Below the pieces are notes generated by a model that had not been told where the DNA came from, did not search any database, and saw only the letters and a program-made list of their open reading frames with translations. Source: Colivivens sp963594655 (GTDB taxonomy: Bacteria; Bacteroidota; Bacteroidia; Bacteroidales; Bacteroidaceae). From it: a DNA stretch of 64,000 bases. Position numbers and translations under genes: made by a program. Position 1 is the stretch's first letter; each line of letters begins with the position of its first letter. This document shows, in pieces, positions 26,478 to 34,992 of the stretch. The stretch lies in assembly GCA_963594655.1 (NCBI GenBank), contig CAVBFD010000004.1, positions 12,499-76,498 on the forward strand, written 5' to 3'.

Positions 26478-26777
26478 ATGGCAAAAGAATCAATGAAGGC
26501 ACGTGAGGTTAAGCGTGCAAAGCTTGTCGCTAAGTATGCTGCCAAGCGTGCGGCTCTGAAGAAGATAATCGCCACCGGTGATCCTGTTGAGGCTTATGAG
26601 GCTGCCCGTAAGCTCCAGGAAATCCCCGGCAATGCGAATCCTATCCGTCTTCACAACCGCTGCAAGATTACAGGCCGTCCAAGAGGCTACATCCGTCAGT
26701 TCGGAATCTCACGTATTCAGTTCCGTGAGATGGCTTCAGCAGGCTTGATTCCAGGCGTGAAGAAGGCAAGTTGGTAA
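26478..26777 (+). CDS. rpsN: Small ribosomal subunit protein uS14, zinc-free form
   Basis: A 99-residue 30S head protein. It is the longer, cysteine-poor type: only one cysteine (HNRCKITGRPRG) is present, so the CxxC...CxxC zinc ribbon of short S14 proteins is missing. This makes the protein independent of zinc. The IRQFGISRIQFREMA end is typical. Confidence 0.98.
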   Translation: MAKESMKAREVKRAKLVAKYAAKRAALKKIIATGDPVEAYEAARKLQEIPGNANPIRLHNRCKITGRPRGYIRQFGISRIQFREMASAGLIPGVKKASW

Positions 26778-26806
26778 TAGACGTTTTACTAATTAATTAA
26801 ATATTG

Positions 26807-26820
26807 TCGGGGTGTCCCGA
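26807..26820 (+). promoter_or_regulatory. Small hairpin just before rpsH
   Basis: TCGGG and CCCGA pair around a GTGT loop, flanked on both sides by TTAATT-rich sequence that could extend the stem. It stands 15 nt before the gene for S8, the regulator of the spc operon in Escherichia coli. A control role is only a guess. Confidence 0.3.
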
Positions 26821-26834
26821 TTAATTTAAAGATT

Positions 26835-27230
26835 ATGACAGATCCAATAGCAGATTATCTAACGAGGGTCAGGAACGCAATTATGGCAAAGCATAAGGTT
26901 GTGGAGATTCCTGCCTCAAATTTGAAGAAAGAAATCACCAAGATTCTTTTCGACAAGGGATATGTACTTAATTACAAGTTCGAGGATGAAGGCCCTCAGG
27001 GTACCATCAAAATCGCGCTCAAGTACAATCCTGAGACAAAGGCAAGTGCGATTAAGAACTTGCAGCGTGTTTCTAAACCGGGACTTCGCAAGTATACCGG
27101 TTACAAGGACATGCCGAGTGTAATTAACGGACTGGGTATAGCGATTATATCCACATCCAAAGGTGTAATGACAGACAAGGAAGCCTCAGAGTTGAAAGTC
27201 GGCGGTGAGGTGCTTTGTTATGTTTATTGA
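26835..27230 (+). CDS. rpsH: Small ribosomal subunit protein uS8
   Basis: A 131-residue primary 16S rRNA-binding protein. MTDPIADYLTRVRNAI and the terminal GGEVLCYVY are family hallmarks. The preceding 57-bp gap, larger than most in this block, holds a hairpin. Confidence 0.99.
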   Translation: MTDPIADYLTRVRNAIMAKHKVVEIPASNLKKEITKILFDKGYVLNYKFEDEGPQGTIKIALKYNPETKASAIKNLQRVSKPGLRKYTGYKDMPSVINGLGIAIISTSKGVMTDKEASELKVGGEVLCYVY

Positions 27231-27244
27231 TAGGAGGATATATA

Positions 27245-27814
27245 ATGTCTAGAATTGGTAAGTTACCTATTATTATTCCTGCTGGAGTGCAAGTCACTCA
27301 TAAGGATGACATTGTAACGGTGAAGGGACCTAAGGGTGAACTCTCACAGTATGTCAACCCCGCAATAAGTGTTGCGGTGGAGGACGGTAAGATTGTTCTG
27401 GAGGAGAACACAGAGATGATGACTGACGACACAAAGCAGCGTCACGCTTATCACGGTCTGTACCGCGCTCTTCTCCACAACATGGTTGTCGGCGTTTCAG
27501 AGGGCTACAAGAAGACACTTCAGTTGGTAGGTGTCGGTTACCGTGTGTCAAACGCAGGTAATGTCCTTGAGTTCGCTTTGGGTTATTCTCACTCCATCCT
27601 GTTCGCCCTTCCTAAGGAGGTTAAGGTCGAGACAAAGTCTGAGAGAAACCAGGATCCTCTTATTTTCCTTGAGTCATGCGACAAGCAGTTGCTTGGTCAG
27701 ATATGTGCCAAGATCCGTTCTCTGCGCGCTCCTGAGCCATACAAGGGCAAGGGTATACGTTTCCAGGGCGAGGTTATCAGAAGAAAGTCAGGAAAGTCAG
27801 CAAGTGCTAAATAA
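27245..27814 (+). CDS. rplF: Large ribosomal subunit protein uL6
   Basis: A 189-residue 50S protein near the factor-binding site. MSRIGKLPIIIPAGV fixes the start at 27245; an upstream in-frame codon at 27215 overlaps rpsH and is rejected. The late EPYKGKGIRF motif is intact. A GGAGG sequence stands before the ATG. Confidence 0.99.
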   Translation: MSRIGKLPIIIPAGVQVTHKDDIVTVKGPKGELSQYVNPAISVAVEDGKIVLEENTEMMTDDTKQRHAYHGLYRALLHNMVVGVSEGYKKTLQLVGVGYRVSNAGNVLEFALGYSHSILFALPKEVKVETKSERNQDPLIFLESCDKQLLGQICAKIRSLRAPEPYKGKGIRFQGEVIRRKSGKSASAK

Positions 27815-27831
27815 TTTATAACTGTACGGAT

Positions 27832-28173
27832 ATGATTACAAAGATTGAAAGACGTATCAAAATCAAATATAGAGTACGCAATAAAATTTCTGGTACTGCT
27901 GCACGTCCACGTATGTCTGTATTCAGAAGTAACAAGCAGATTTACGTTCAGGTAATCAACGACGAGGAGGCTAAGACACTTGTCTCAGCGTCTTCACTTG
28001 GACTTGAGAAATGCACTAAGAGCGAGCAGGCTGCCAAGGTCGGCGAGATGATTGCGAAGAAGGCCATCGAGGCTGGAATCACATCTGTCGTGTTCGACCG
28101 TAATGGTTACTTGTATCATGGTAGAGTTAAGGAGGTAGCTGACGCTGCCAGAAACGCAGGACTTAAATTTTAA
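27832..28173 (+). CDS. rplR: Large ribosomal subunit protein uL18
   Basis: A 113-residue 5S rRNA-binding protein. RRIKIKYRVRNKISGTAARPR (split) and the closing GRVKEVADAARNAGLKF are typical. Standard position between rplF and rpsE. Confidence 0.99.
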   Translation: MITKIERRIKIKYRVRNKISGTAARPRMSVFRSNKQIYVQVINDEEAKTLVSASSLGLEKCTKSEQAAKVGEMIAKKAIEAGITSVVFDRNGYLYHGRVKEVADAARNAGLKF

Positions 28174-28181
28174 TTAGGATT

Positions 28182-28691
28182 ATGGTTAATAGAGTAAAAA
28201 TAGGAAACGATGTCGAGCTAAAGGATCGATTGGTAGCTATTAATCGTGTTACTAAGGTCACGAAGGGTGGTAGGACATTCACGTTCGCCGCTATCGTGGT
28301 TGTAGGTAACGGAAATGGTGTAATTGGATGCGGTCTTGGTAAGGCAGGTGAAGTTACAGCGGCTATAGCAAAGGGTGTTGAGGCAGCGAAGAAGAATCTG
28401 TTCAAGGTTCCTGTCCTCAACGGCACTATACCTCACGAGGTTTATGCCAAGTTCGGTGGAGCGCGCGTGTTGATTATGCCGGCTTCCGAGGGTACTGGAG
28501 TTGTGGCCGGTGGCGCTATGCGTGCCGTCCTTGAGAGTGTCGGCATCACAGACGTACTGGCAAAGTCAAAGGGTTCTTCCAACCCTCACAATCTGGTGAA
28601 GGCTACAATCGCGGCACTTACAGAACTTCGTGACGCGAAGGCTGTGGCGGCTGACCGTGGCGTTAGTTTAACAAAGGTGTTTAGAGGATAA
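28182..28691 (+). CDS. rpsE: Small ribosomal subunit protein uS5
   Basis: A 169-residue protein at the mRNA entrance, important for decoding accuracy. The double-stranded RNA-binding type N-terminal part holds RVTKVTKGGRTFTFAAIVVVG (split), and the C-terminal half carries KSKGSSNPHNLVKATI. It is followed by an AGGAGG sequence for rpmD. Confidence 0.99.
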   Translation: MVNRVKIGNDVELKDRLVAINRVTKVTKGGRTFTFAAIVVVGNGNGVIGCGLGKAGEVTAAIAKGVEAAKKNLFKVPVLNGTIPHEVYAKFGGARVLIMPASEGTGVVAGGAMRAVLESVGITDVLAKSKGSSNPHNLVKATIAALTELRDAKAVAADRGVSLTKVFRG

Positions 28692-28702
28692 GGAGGTCAA
28701 TC

Positions 28703-28879
28703 ATGGCAACAATAAAGATTAAGCAGATTAAGAGTCGCGCAAACCGACCTGAAGATCAGAAGCGTACATTGAATTCTCTTGGACTCACCAAGATGAATAA
28801 GGTTGTGGAACATGAGGATACTCCTTCTGTACGTGGCATGATAGACAAGGTGAAGCACCTTGTTGCGGTTGTAGACTAA
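28703..28879 (+). CDS. rpmD: Large ribosomal subunit protein uL30
   Basis: A 58-residue protein too short for many gene lists. It begins MATIKIKQIKSRANRPEDQ and contains the family core LNSLGLTKMNKVVEHEDTP. The AGGAGG at 28691-28696 is well placed for the ATG at 28703. It lies in canonical order between rpsE and rplO. Confidence 0.97.
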   Translation: MATIKIKQIKSRANRPEDQKRTLNSLGLTKMNKVVEHEDTPSVRGMIDKVKHLVAVVD

Positions 28880-28906
28880 AGTTATTCATTTCAAAAAGTT
28901 GAAACA

Positions 28907-29353
28907 ATGGAATTACATAATTTAAGACCGGCAGACGGTGCAACACACAACAGTAAGCGTGTTGGACGCGGTTACGGCTCAGGCAAGGGCCGTACTGCGA
29001 CACGCGGTCACAAGGGTGCAAAGGCCAGGTCCGGTTACAAGAAGAAAATCGGTTTTGAAGGAGGTCAGATGCCTCTCCAGCGTCGTGTGCCGAAATTTGG
29101 CTTCAAGAACATCAACCGTGTGGAGTACAAGGCTATCAACCTGTCCACTCTGCAGAAGTTGGCTGAAGACAAGAACCTCACCAAGATCGGTATCGCTGAA
29201 CTCATCGAGGCTGGTTTCGTTAACTCTAAGCAGTTAGTCAAGATTCTTGCAAAAGGTGAACTCACATCAAAGATTGATGTCGAGGCACATTCATTCTCAA
29301 AGAAGGCAGAAGCTGTTATAACTGAAAAAGGTGGCAACGTTGTAAAACTCTAA
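28907..29353 (+). CDS. rplO: Large ribosomal subunit protein uL15
   Basis: A 148-residue assembly protein of the 50S. The basic glycine-rich N-terminal region (RVGRGYGSGKGRTATRGHKG) and FEGGQMPLQRRVPKFGF are hallmarks. Its stop is 3 nt before secY. Confidence 0.99.
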   Translation: MELHNLRPADGATHNSKRVGRGYGSGKGRTATRGHKGAKARSGYKKKIGFEGGQMPLQRRVPKFGFKNINRVEYKAINLSTLQKLAEDKNLTKIGIAELIEAGFVNSKQLVKILAKGELTSKIDVEAHSFSKKAEAVITEKGGNVVKL

Positions 29354-29356
29354 ACA

Positions 29357-30706
29357 ATGGGAAAGGCAATCGACAAACTTAAGAATGTCAAGTTTATAAA
29401 GACAATCTCCAATATCTGCAAGATAGAGGACCTGCGTACCCGTATCCTGATCACAATTGGTTTTATTGCGGTCTATAGGTTCGGGTCGTTCATAGTGCTT
29501 CCAGGTATCAACACCGGTGCGCTTCAGAAACTCTCAGAGCAGACCGAGGGAGGTTTGATGTCTTTGCTTGATATGTTCTCGGGTGGTGCGTTCTCCAAGG
29601 CGTCAATCTTTGCCCTTGGTATTATGCCGTACATCTCAGCATCTATCGTAATGCAGTTGCTGGGTATTGCTGTTCCTTATTTCCAGAAGATGCAACGTGA
29701 GGGTGAGAGCGGTAGAAGAAAGATGAATCAGTACACTCGTTACCTGACAGTCTTGATTCTCCTTTTCCAAGGCCCGATGTATTTGGTTAACCTGAATCTG
29801 ACGACCCAGGGTGCCGCGATATATCAGGGGATTGATTGGGCGATGTTCTACATCACCTCCACAATCATACTCGCCGCCGGCAGTATGTTCATCCTCTGGT
29901 TGGGTGAGAGAATCACAGATAAGGGTATAGGTCAGGGTGTGTCACTCATCATCATGATTGGTATCATCGCCCGCTTCCCTAACGCGCTTATCCAGGAGTT
30001 CATCGCCCGGTTCACTACCCAGGGCGGTTTGGTCGGCTTCTTGTTGGAGATAATCGTTCTGCTTGCCGTGACAGCGGCTGCCATCCTTCTTGTGCAGGGT
30101 GTACGCAGAGTCCCGGTGCAGTATGCCAAGCGTGTTGTCGGTAACCGCCAGTACGGTGGCGCCCGTCAGTACATCCCATTGAAACCTTATGCCGCTAACG
30201 TGATGCCAATCATCTTCGCCCAGGCGATTATGTTCATCCCTATCACGGTTGCGGGTTATCTGGGGGCAAACCAGAGTGAGACCATGATGCAGCTGATGGA
30301 TAACACGAGTGTCCTGTACAACGTGATATTCGCCGCGCTGATCATCATATTCACATATTTGTATACAGCTATTACTATCAACCCTACGCAGATGGCGGAG
30401 GACATGAAACGCAACAACGGCTTTATTCCCGGTGTCAAGCCGGGCAAGAGTACCGCGGAGTATCTCGACAGGATTATGTCGCATATCACACTTCCGGGTT
30501 CGCTGTTCCTTGCGTTCATAGCCATCATGCCGGCTTTCTCAAGCCTCTTCAATGTACAGCGGGAGTTCGCCCAGTTCTTCGGCGGCACGTCATTGTTGAT
30601 TCTTGTAGGTGTTGTACTTGATACTCTCCAGCATATTGAGAGCCATCTTCTCATGAGACACTACGACGGACTGCTCGATTCAGGACGTATCCGTGGCGCG
30701 CATTGA
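29357..30706 (+). CDS. secY: Protein translocase channel SecY
   Basis: A 449-residue inner-membrane channel with about ten transmembrane helices, working with SecE, SecG and SecA to export proteins. Conserved segments include the plug-region start PGINTGALQKL, FSGGAFSKASIFALGIMPYISASI (split) and the cytoplasmic loop ENNGFIPG-like KRNNGFIPGVKPG. It supplies the route by which the many secreted proteins of this window leave the cytoplasm. Encoded in its usual place after rplO. Confidence 0.98.
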   Translation: MGKAIDKLKNVKFIKTISNICKIEDLRTRILITIGFIAVYRFGSFIVLPGINTGALQKLSEQTEGGLMSLLDMFSGGAFSKASIFALGIMPYISASIVMQLLGIAVPYFQKMQREGESGRRKMNQYTRYLTVLILLFQGPMYLVNLNLTTQGAAIYQGIDWAMFYITSTIILAAGSMFILWLGERITDKGIGQGVSLIIMIGIIARFPNALIQEFIARFTTQGGLVGFLLEIIVLLAVTAAAILLVQGVRRVPVQYAKRVVGNRQYGGARQYIPLKPYAANVMPIIFAQAIMFIPITVAGYLGANQSETMMQLMDNTSVLYNVIFAALIIIFTYLYTAITINPTQMAEDMKRNNGFIPGVKPGKSTAEYLDRIMSHITLPGSLFLAFIAIMPAFSSLFNVQREFAQFFGGTSLLILVGVVLDTLQHIESHLLMRHYDGLLDSGRIRGAH

Positions 30707-30729
30707 GGAAAGGCTTAAAGGATATTCGG

Positions 30730-31518
30730 ATGATTTATCTTAAAACTGATGAAGAAGTGGAGCTTCTGCGGGAGGCGAACCTGTTGGTGGGGAAGACTCT
30801 CGCAGAACTTGCCAAGATAATAACTCCAGGTGTGACCACACGCCAATTGGACAAGTTGGCTGATACGGTCATCAGAGACCATGGGGCAGAGCCTACGTTC
30901 AAAGGGTTTCCCAACCCTTACGGCAGTCCGTTCCCGGCCAGTGTCTGCACGTCGGTCAACGAGGTGGTGGTACACGGGATACCGGACGACACCCCCCTAA
31001 AAGAGGGCGACATCGTGTCGGTGGACTGTGGCACCAAACTGAACGGCTATTGCGGTGACTCCTGTTACACGTTTGCCGTAGGTGAGGTATCGCCGGAGAT
31101 AAGGCAACTGCTCAAGACCACCAAGGAGTCCCTTTACGAGGGAATCGCACAGGCGGTCGTGGGTCACCGTTTGGGAGACATCTCAAGTGCCGTGCAGTCA
31201 CATTGTGAGAGTCACGGTTATGGAGTGGTGCGTGAGTTTGTAGGCCATGGCATAGGCCGCGAGATGCATGAGGACCCGCAAGTCCCCAATTACGGCAGAC
31301 GCGGAAACGGCTTGTTGCTGAAGAACGGACTCTGCATCGCGATAGAGCCGATGATAACGCTCGGAACGAGGGAAATCTACATGCTGCCCGACAAGTGGGG
31401 AATCATAACCCGCGACGGGAAGGCGGCTGCCCATTTCGAACACACAGTGTGTGTGCGTAAGGGCAAGGCGGACATTCTGTCATCGTTTGAGGAAATAGAA
31501 AAGATAGTTCAAGAATAA
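30730..31518 (+). CDS. map: Type I methionine aminopeptidase
   Basis: A 262-residue metalloenzyme that removes initiator methionine. The metal ligands are in VDCGTKLNGYCGDSCYTF (two aspartates), GHGIGREMHEDP (histidine) and the late IEPM and HFEHTV segments (glutamates). The start MIYLKTDEEVELL at 30730 is preferred to an upstream TTG that overlaps secY. Standard position in the spc block of Bacteroidetes. Confidence 0.97.
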   Translation: MIYLKTDEEVELLREANLLVGKTLAELAKIITPGVTTRQLDKLADTVIRDHGAEPTFKGFPNPYGSPFPASVCTSVNEVVVHGIPDDTPLKEGDIVSVDCGTKLNGYCGDSCYTFAVGEVSPEIRQLLKTTKESLYEGIAQAVVGHRLGDISSAVQSHCESHGYGVVREFVGHGIGREMHEDPQVPNYGRRGNGLLLKNGLCIAIEPMITLGTREIYMLPDKWGIITRDGKAAAHFEHTVCVRKGKADILSSFEEIEKIVQE

Positions 31519-31528
31519 TCATTTTAAT

Positions 31529-31747
31529 ATGGCTAAACAGTCAGCAATAGAGCAGGACGGTACAATAGTAGAGGCATTGTCGAACGCAATGTTTCGTGTG
31601 GAACTGGAGAACGGTCACGAGATAATCGCCCACATATCCGGAAAGATGAGGATGCACTACATCAAGATTCTTCCGGGCGACAAGATAAGGGTCGAGATGT
31701 CTCCCTACGACCTGTCCAAAGGACGGATAGTTTTTAGATACAAATAA
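31529..31747 (+). CDS. infA: Translation initiation factor IF-1
   Basis: A 72-residue OB-fold protein that occupies the A site during initiation. MAKQSAIEQDGTIVEAL and the GKMRMHYIKILPGDKIRVEMSPYDL run (split) match the family over its full length. Located between map and rpmJ. Confidence 0.99.
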   Translation: MAKQSAIEQDGTIVEALSNAMFRVELENGHEIIAHISGKMRMHYIKILPGDKIRVEMSPYDLSKGRIVFRYK

Positions 31748-31760
31748 ACATTCAACATAT

Positions 31761-31877
31761 ATGAAAACAAAAGCATCTTTAAAGAAACGTACTCCTGATT
31801 GTGTCATTGTAAGACGTAAGGGTCGTCTGTTTGTAATAAATAAGAAGAACCCCAAGTACAAGATGCGTCAGGGATAA
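31761..31877 (+). CDS. rpmJ: Large ribosomal subunit protein bL36, zinc-free form
   Basis: A 38-residue protein missed by length-limited gene finders. The sequence begins MKTKASLKKRTPDC and ends NKKNPKYKMRQG, the usual bL36 core. It has a single cysteine, so the zinc ribbon (three Cys and one His) of the other bL36 type is absent. Placed between infA and rpsM as in most bacteria. Confidence 0.97.
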   Translation: MKTKASLKKRTPDCVIVRRKGRLFVINKKNPKYKMRQG

Positions 31878-31911
31878 TTCAAGCCAAGTAGATAATAAAA
31901 AGATTTAAGAT

Positions 31912-32292
31912 ATGGCAATTAGAATTGTTGGTGTAGACCTCCCACAGAACAAGAGAGGCGAGATTGCGTTGACATACATTTTCGGTATCGGACGCAGTAG
32001 TTCAGCCAAGATATTGGATAAGGCTGGAGTGGACAAGGATTTGAAGGTTAAGGACTGGACAGACGACCAGGCGGCCAAGATCCGTGAGATTATCGGCGCG
32101 GAGTTCAAGGTCGAGGGTGACCTTCGTTCCGAAATCCAACTTAACATCAAGCGATTGATGGACATTGGATGCTACCGTGGAATCCGCCATCGTATAGGTC
32201 TTCCAGTACGTGGACAGAGTACCAAGAACAACGCGCGTACTCGTAAGGGAAAGAAGAAGACAGTTGCAAACAAGAAGAAAGCTACTAAATAA
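31912..32292 (+). CDS. rpsM: Small ribosomal subunit protein uS13
   Basis: A 126-residue 30S head protein forming bridges to the 50S. MAIRIVGVDLPQNKRGEIAL, the GIGRSSSAKIL helix-two-turn-helix part and GLPVRGQSTKNNARTRKGK are typical. The tail is lysine-rich. Confidence 0.99.
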   Translation: MAIRIVGVDLPQNKRGEIALTYIFGIGRSSSAKILDKAGVDKDLKVKDWTDDQAAKIREIIGAEFKVEGDLRSEIQLNIKRLMDIGCYRGIRHRIGLPVRGQSTKNNARTRKGKKKTVANKKKATK

Positions 32293-32301
32293 TAATCGGA
32301 T

Positions 32302-32691
32302 ATGGCAAAGAAAACAACTACTGCTAAGAAGAGAACTGTCAAGGTTGGTGCGCAGGGACAACTTCATGTCCACTCATCATTCAACAACATCATCGTTACC
32401 TTGGCAAACAGTGAAGGTCAGGTCATCTCATGGTCTTCAGCAGGCAAAATGGGATTCAGAGGATCCAAGAAGAACACGCCATACGCTGCCCAGATGGCAG
32501 CACAGGATTGTGCGAAGGTTGCGTATGACCTCGGTCTGAGGAAGGTGACCGCTTATGTCAAGGGACCGGGTAATGGTCGTGAATCTGCCATACGTGGTTG
32601 TTATGGCGCAGGAATCGAGGTGACTGAAATCATCGATGTTACCCCACTTCCGCATAATGGCTGTCGTCCTCCAAAGAGGAGAAGAGTTTAA
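32302..32691 (+). CDS. rpsK: Small ribosomal subunit protein uS11
   Basis: A 129-residue platform protein near the E site. HVHSSFNNIIVTLAN and the closing DVTPLPHNGCRPPKRRRV are hallmarks of the family. Followed by an unusually long gap before rpsD. Confidence 0.99.
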   Translation: MAKKTTTAKKRTVKVGAQGQLHVHSSFNNIIVTLANSEGQVISWSSAGKMGFRGSKKNTPYAAQMAAQDCAKVAYDLGLRKVTAYVKGPGNGRESAIRGCYGAGIEVTEIIDVTPLPHNGCRPPKRRRV

Positions 32692-32727
32692 CAAGTAAAT
32701 AATTATTGCATGGCGGCGTGTATTATA

Positions 32728-32752
32728 GGTGGCATCTTTCCTTTCTGCCACT
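32728..32752 (+). promoter_or_regulatory. Hairpin in the rpsK-rpsD gap
   Basis: GTGGCA (32729-32734) and TGCCAC (32746-32751) form a 6-bp stem in the 100-bp spacer before rpsD. S4 regulates the alpha operon in Escherichia coli through its leader, so a related role is possible but unsupported beyond position. Confidence 0.3.
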
Positions 32753-32791
32753 GCGGCTGCACACAAAACCACTGCGAAAAACAGATTTAAT

Positions 32792-33397
32792 ATGGCAAGA
32801 TATATTGGCCCTAAATCAAGAATCTCTCGTCGTTTCGGTGAGGCAATTTTTGGACCTGACAAAGTTCTCTCAAAGAGAAACTACCCCGCAGGTCAGCATG
32901 GAAACAATCGTCGCAAGAAGTCTTCAGAGTACGGACTCATGCTCGCTGAGAAGCAGAAGGCAAAGTACACTTACGGAGTGCTTGAGCGTCAGTTCCGCAA
33001 TCTGTTCGAGAAGGCAGCTTCCTCAAGCGGTGTGACCGGTGAGGTCCTCCTCCAGCTCTTGGAAGCCCGTCTTGACAATGTCGTATACCGTTTGGGTATA
33101 GCTCCAACTCGCGCCGCTGCCCGTCAGCTCGTGAGCCACAAACACATAACTGTAGACGGTGCTGTCGTAAACATACCGTCATACTCAGTTAAGCCAGGTC
33201 AACTGGTCGCTGTTCGTGAGAAATCAAAGTCTCTTGAGGTTATCGCCGCTTCACTGGCAGGATTCAACCACAGCAAGTATCCTTGGACTGAATGGAACGA
33301 GGAGACTAAGGGTGGTAAGCTCCTTCATTTGCCTGAGCGCGCCGACATCCCAGAGAACATAAAGGAGCAGATGATAGTCGAGTTATACTCTAAATAA
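32792..33397 (+). CDS. rpsD: Small ribosomal subunit protein uS4
   Basis: A 201-residue primary 16S rRNA binder. The start at 32792 (MARYIGPKSRISRRFGE) is chosen because the longer frame from 32729 adds an unrelated alanine-rich stretch. The S4 RNA-binding domain lies around residues 93-155 (LDNVVYRLGIAPTRAAARQL, split). No zinc cysteines occur at the N-terminus. Confidence 0.99.
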   Translation: MARYIGPKSRISRRFGEAIFGPDKVLSKRNYPAGQHGNNRRKKSSEYGLMLAEKQKAKYTYGVLERQFRNLFEKAASSSGVTGEVLLQLLEARLDNVVYRLGIAPTRAAARQLVSHKHITVDGAVVNIPSYSVKPGQLVAVREKSKSLEVIAASLAGFNHSKYPWTEWNEETKGGKLLHLPERADIPENIKEQMIVELYSK

Positions 33398-33407
33398 TAA
33401 ATATACA

Positions 33408-34400
33408 ATGGCGGTATTAGCATTTCAAAAACCAGAAAAAGTAATAATGTTGGAAGCAGACGAAACGTACGGAAAGTTCGAGTTCCGTCCCTTGGAGTCC
33501 GGCTTCGGAATTACCATCGGTAACTCCCTTCGTCGCATACTTCTCTCTTCGCTGGAGGGCTATGCAATCAACACCGTTCGCATTGACGGCGTTGAGCATG
33601 AGTTTTCCACTGTTCCAGGAGTGAAGGAAGACGTGACCAACATTATCTTGAACCTCAAGCAAGTGAGGTTTAAGCAACTAGTCGATGACGTGGAGACAGA
33701 GAGAGTCTCTATCTCAATCGCAAATTCCACTGAGTTTAAGGCCGGGGATATAAGCAAATATCTGAATGGATTTGGAGTGTTAAATCCTGAATTGGTAATT
33801 TGTCATTTAGATTCTCAAGCAACACTTGATATCGAGTTGAACATCAACAAGGGTCGTGGATATGTCTCCTCCGAGGAGAACCGGCAGTATTGCAGGGAGA
33901 TCAACGAGCTTGCCATCGATTCGATATACACACCTATACGCAACGTGAAGTTTTCTGTTGAACCCTACCGTGTGCAGCAGAAGACCGACTACGACAAGTT
34001 GACCCTCGAAATCTCTACAGATGGTTCAATCCATCCTAAGGAGGCTTTGAAAGAGGCAGCCAAGATTCTGATTTACCACTTCATGCTCTTCTCCGACGAG
34101 AAGATTACCATTGACAACAATGACATGGACGGTGTTGAGGAGTTCGACGAGGAGGTATTGCGTATGCGTCAGTTGCTTAAGACTAAACTCACTGATATGA
34201 ATCTTTCTGTCCGCGCCCTCAACTGCTTGAAGGCCGCCGAGGTGGAGACGTTAGGTGATTTGGTGAAATACCAAAAGAACGATTTGCTGAAGTTCCGTAA
34301 TTTCGGTAAGAAATCCCTGACCGAGCTTGACGACTTGCTCGAACAGCACGGACTGTCATTCGGAACAGACACTTCTAAGTATAAATTGGATAAAGATTAA
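33408..34400 (+). CDS. rpoA: RNA polymerase subunit alpha
   Basis: A 330-residue subunit. The N-terminal assembly domain (about 1-230) contains LESGFGITIGNSLRRILLSSL (split), and the C-terminal domain (about 255-320) carries ELSVRALNCLKAA-like and LLKFRNFGKKSLTELDDLL helices that bind UP elements and activators. It lies in the alpha block between rpsD and rplQ. Confidence 0.99.
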   Translation: MAVLAFQKPEKVIMLEADETYGKFEFRPLESGFGITIGNSLRRILLSSLEGYAINTVRIDGVEHEFSTVPGVKEDVTNIILNLKQVRFKQLVDDVETERVSISIANSTEFKAGDISKYLNGFGVLNPELVICHLDSQATLDIELNINKGRGYVSSEENRQYCREINELAIDSIYTPIRNVKFSVEPYRVQQKTDYDKLTLEISTDGSIHPKEALKEAAKILIYHFMLFSDEKITIDNNDMDGVEEFDEEVLRMRQLLKTKLTDMNLSVRALNCLKAAEVETLGDLVKYQKNDLLKFRNFGKKSLTELDDLLEQHGLSFGTDTSKYKLDKD

Positions 34401-34406
34401 TCAACG

Positions 34407-34964
34407 ATGAGACACAATAAGAAATTCAATCATCTGAGTCGTAAGTCCGCTCACAGAGCTGCGATGTTGTCTAATATGGCGACCTCTTTGATTCTGCACA
34501 AGAGAATCACTACGACTCTCCAGAAAGCCAAGGCTCTCCGTGTGTATGTTGAGCCACTGATTACAAAGTCAAAGGAGGATACAACCGCCTCACGCCGTGT
34601 TGTGTTCAGCTACTTGCAGAACAAGTACGCCATCACTGAGCTTTTCGGTGCGGTAGCTTCAAAGGTGGGCAACCGTCCAGGTGGCTACACCCGTATCATC
34701 AAGCTCGGAAAGCGTCCTTCCGACGATGCTGATATGGCTTTCATCGAATTGGTGGACTTCGACGAGAACATGGCTAAGGGCGAGAAGAAGTCAACCCGTA
34801 CCCGCCGTTCCAAGAAGTCAGTCGCAAAGGCAGAGGCTCCGGCTGTAGAGGCTGCTCCAGCCGCAACTGAGGAACCGGTAGCTGAAGCTCCGGTAGCCGA
34901 AGCTCCGGCCACAGAAGCACCTGCTGCGGAGGCTTCCGCAACTGAGGAGAAGACCGCAGAGTAA
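34407..34964 (+). CDS. rplQ: Large ribosomal subunit protein bL17 with acidic tail
   Basis: A 185-residue protein. The core (about residues 1-118: MRHNKKFNHLSRKSAHRAAM to the GYTRIIKLGKRPSDDADMA region) matches bL17. A C-terminal extension of about 55 residues follows a basic patch (STRTRRSKKS) and is made of A, E, P, V and T in an EAPVAEAPATEAPAAEA repeat. Longer tails of this kind are known from Bacteroidetes bL17; the function is not known. Last gene of the ribosomal cluster, followed by a strong terminator. Confidence 0.97.
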   Translation: MRHNKKFNHLSRKSAHRAAMLSNMATSLILHKRITTTLQKAKALRVYVEPLITKSKEDTTASRRVVFSYLQNKYAITELFGAVASKVGNRPGGYTRIIKLGKRPSDDADMAFIELVDFDENMAKGEKKSTRTRRSKKSVAKAEAPAVEAAPAATEEPVAEAPVAEAPATEAPAAEASATEEKTAE

Positions 34965-34992
34965 TTCCTCCAGACATTACCATAATGACGCG

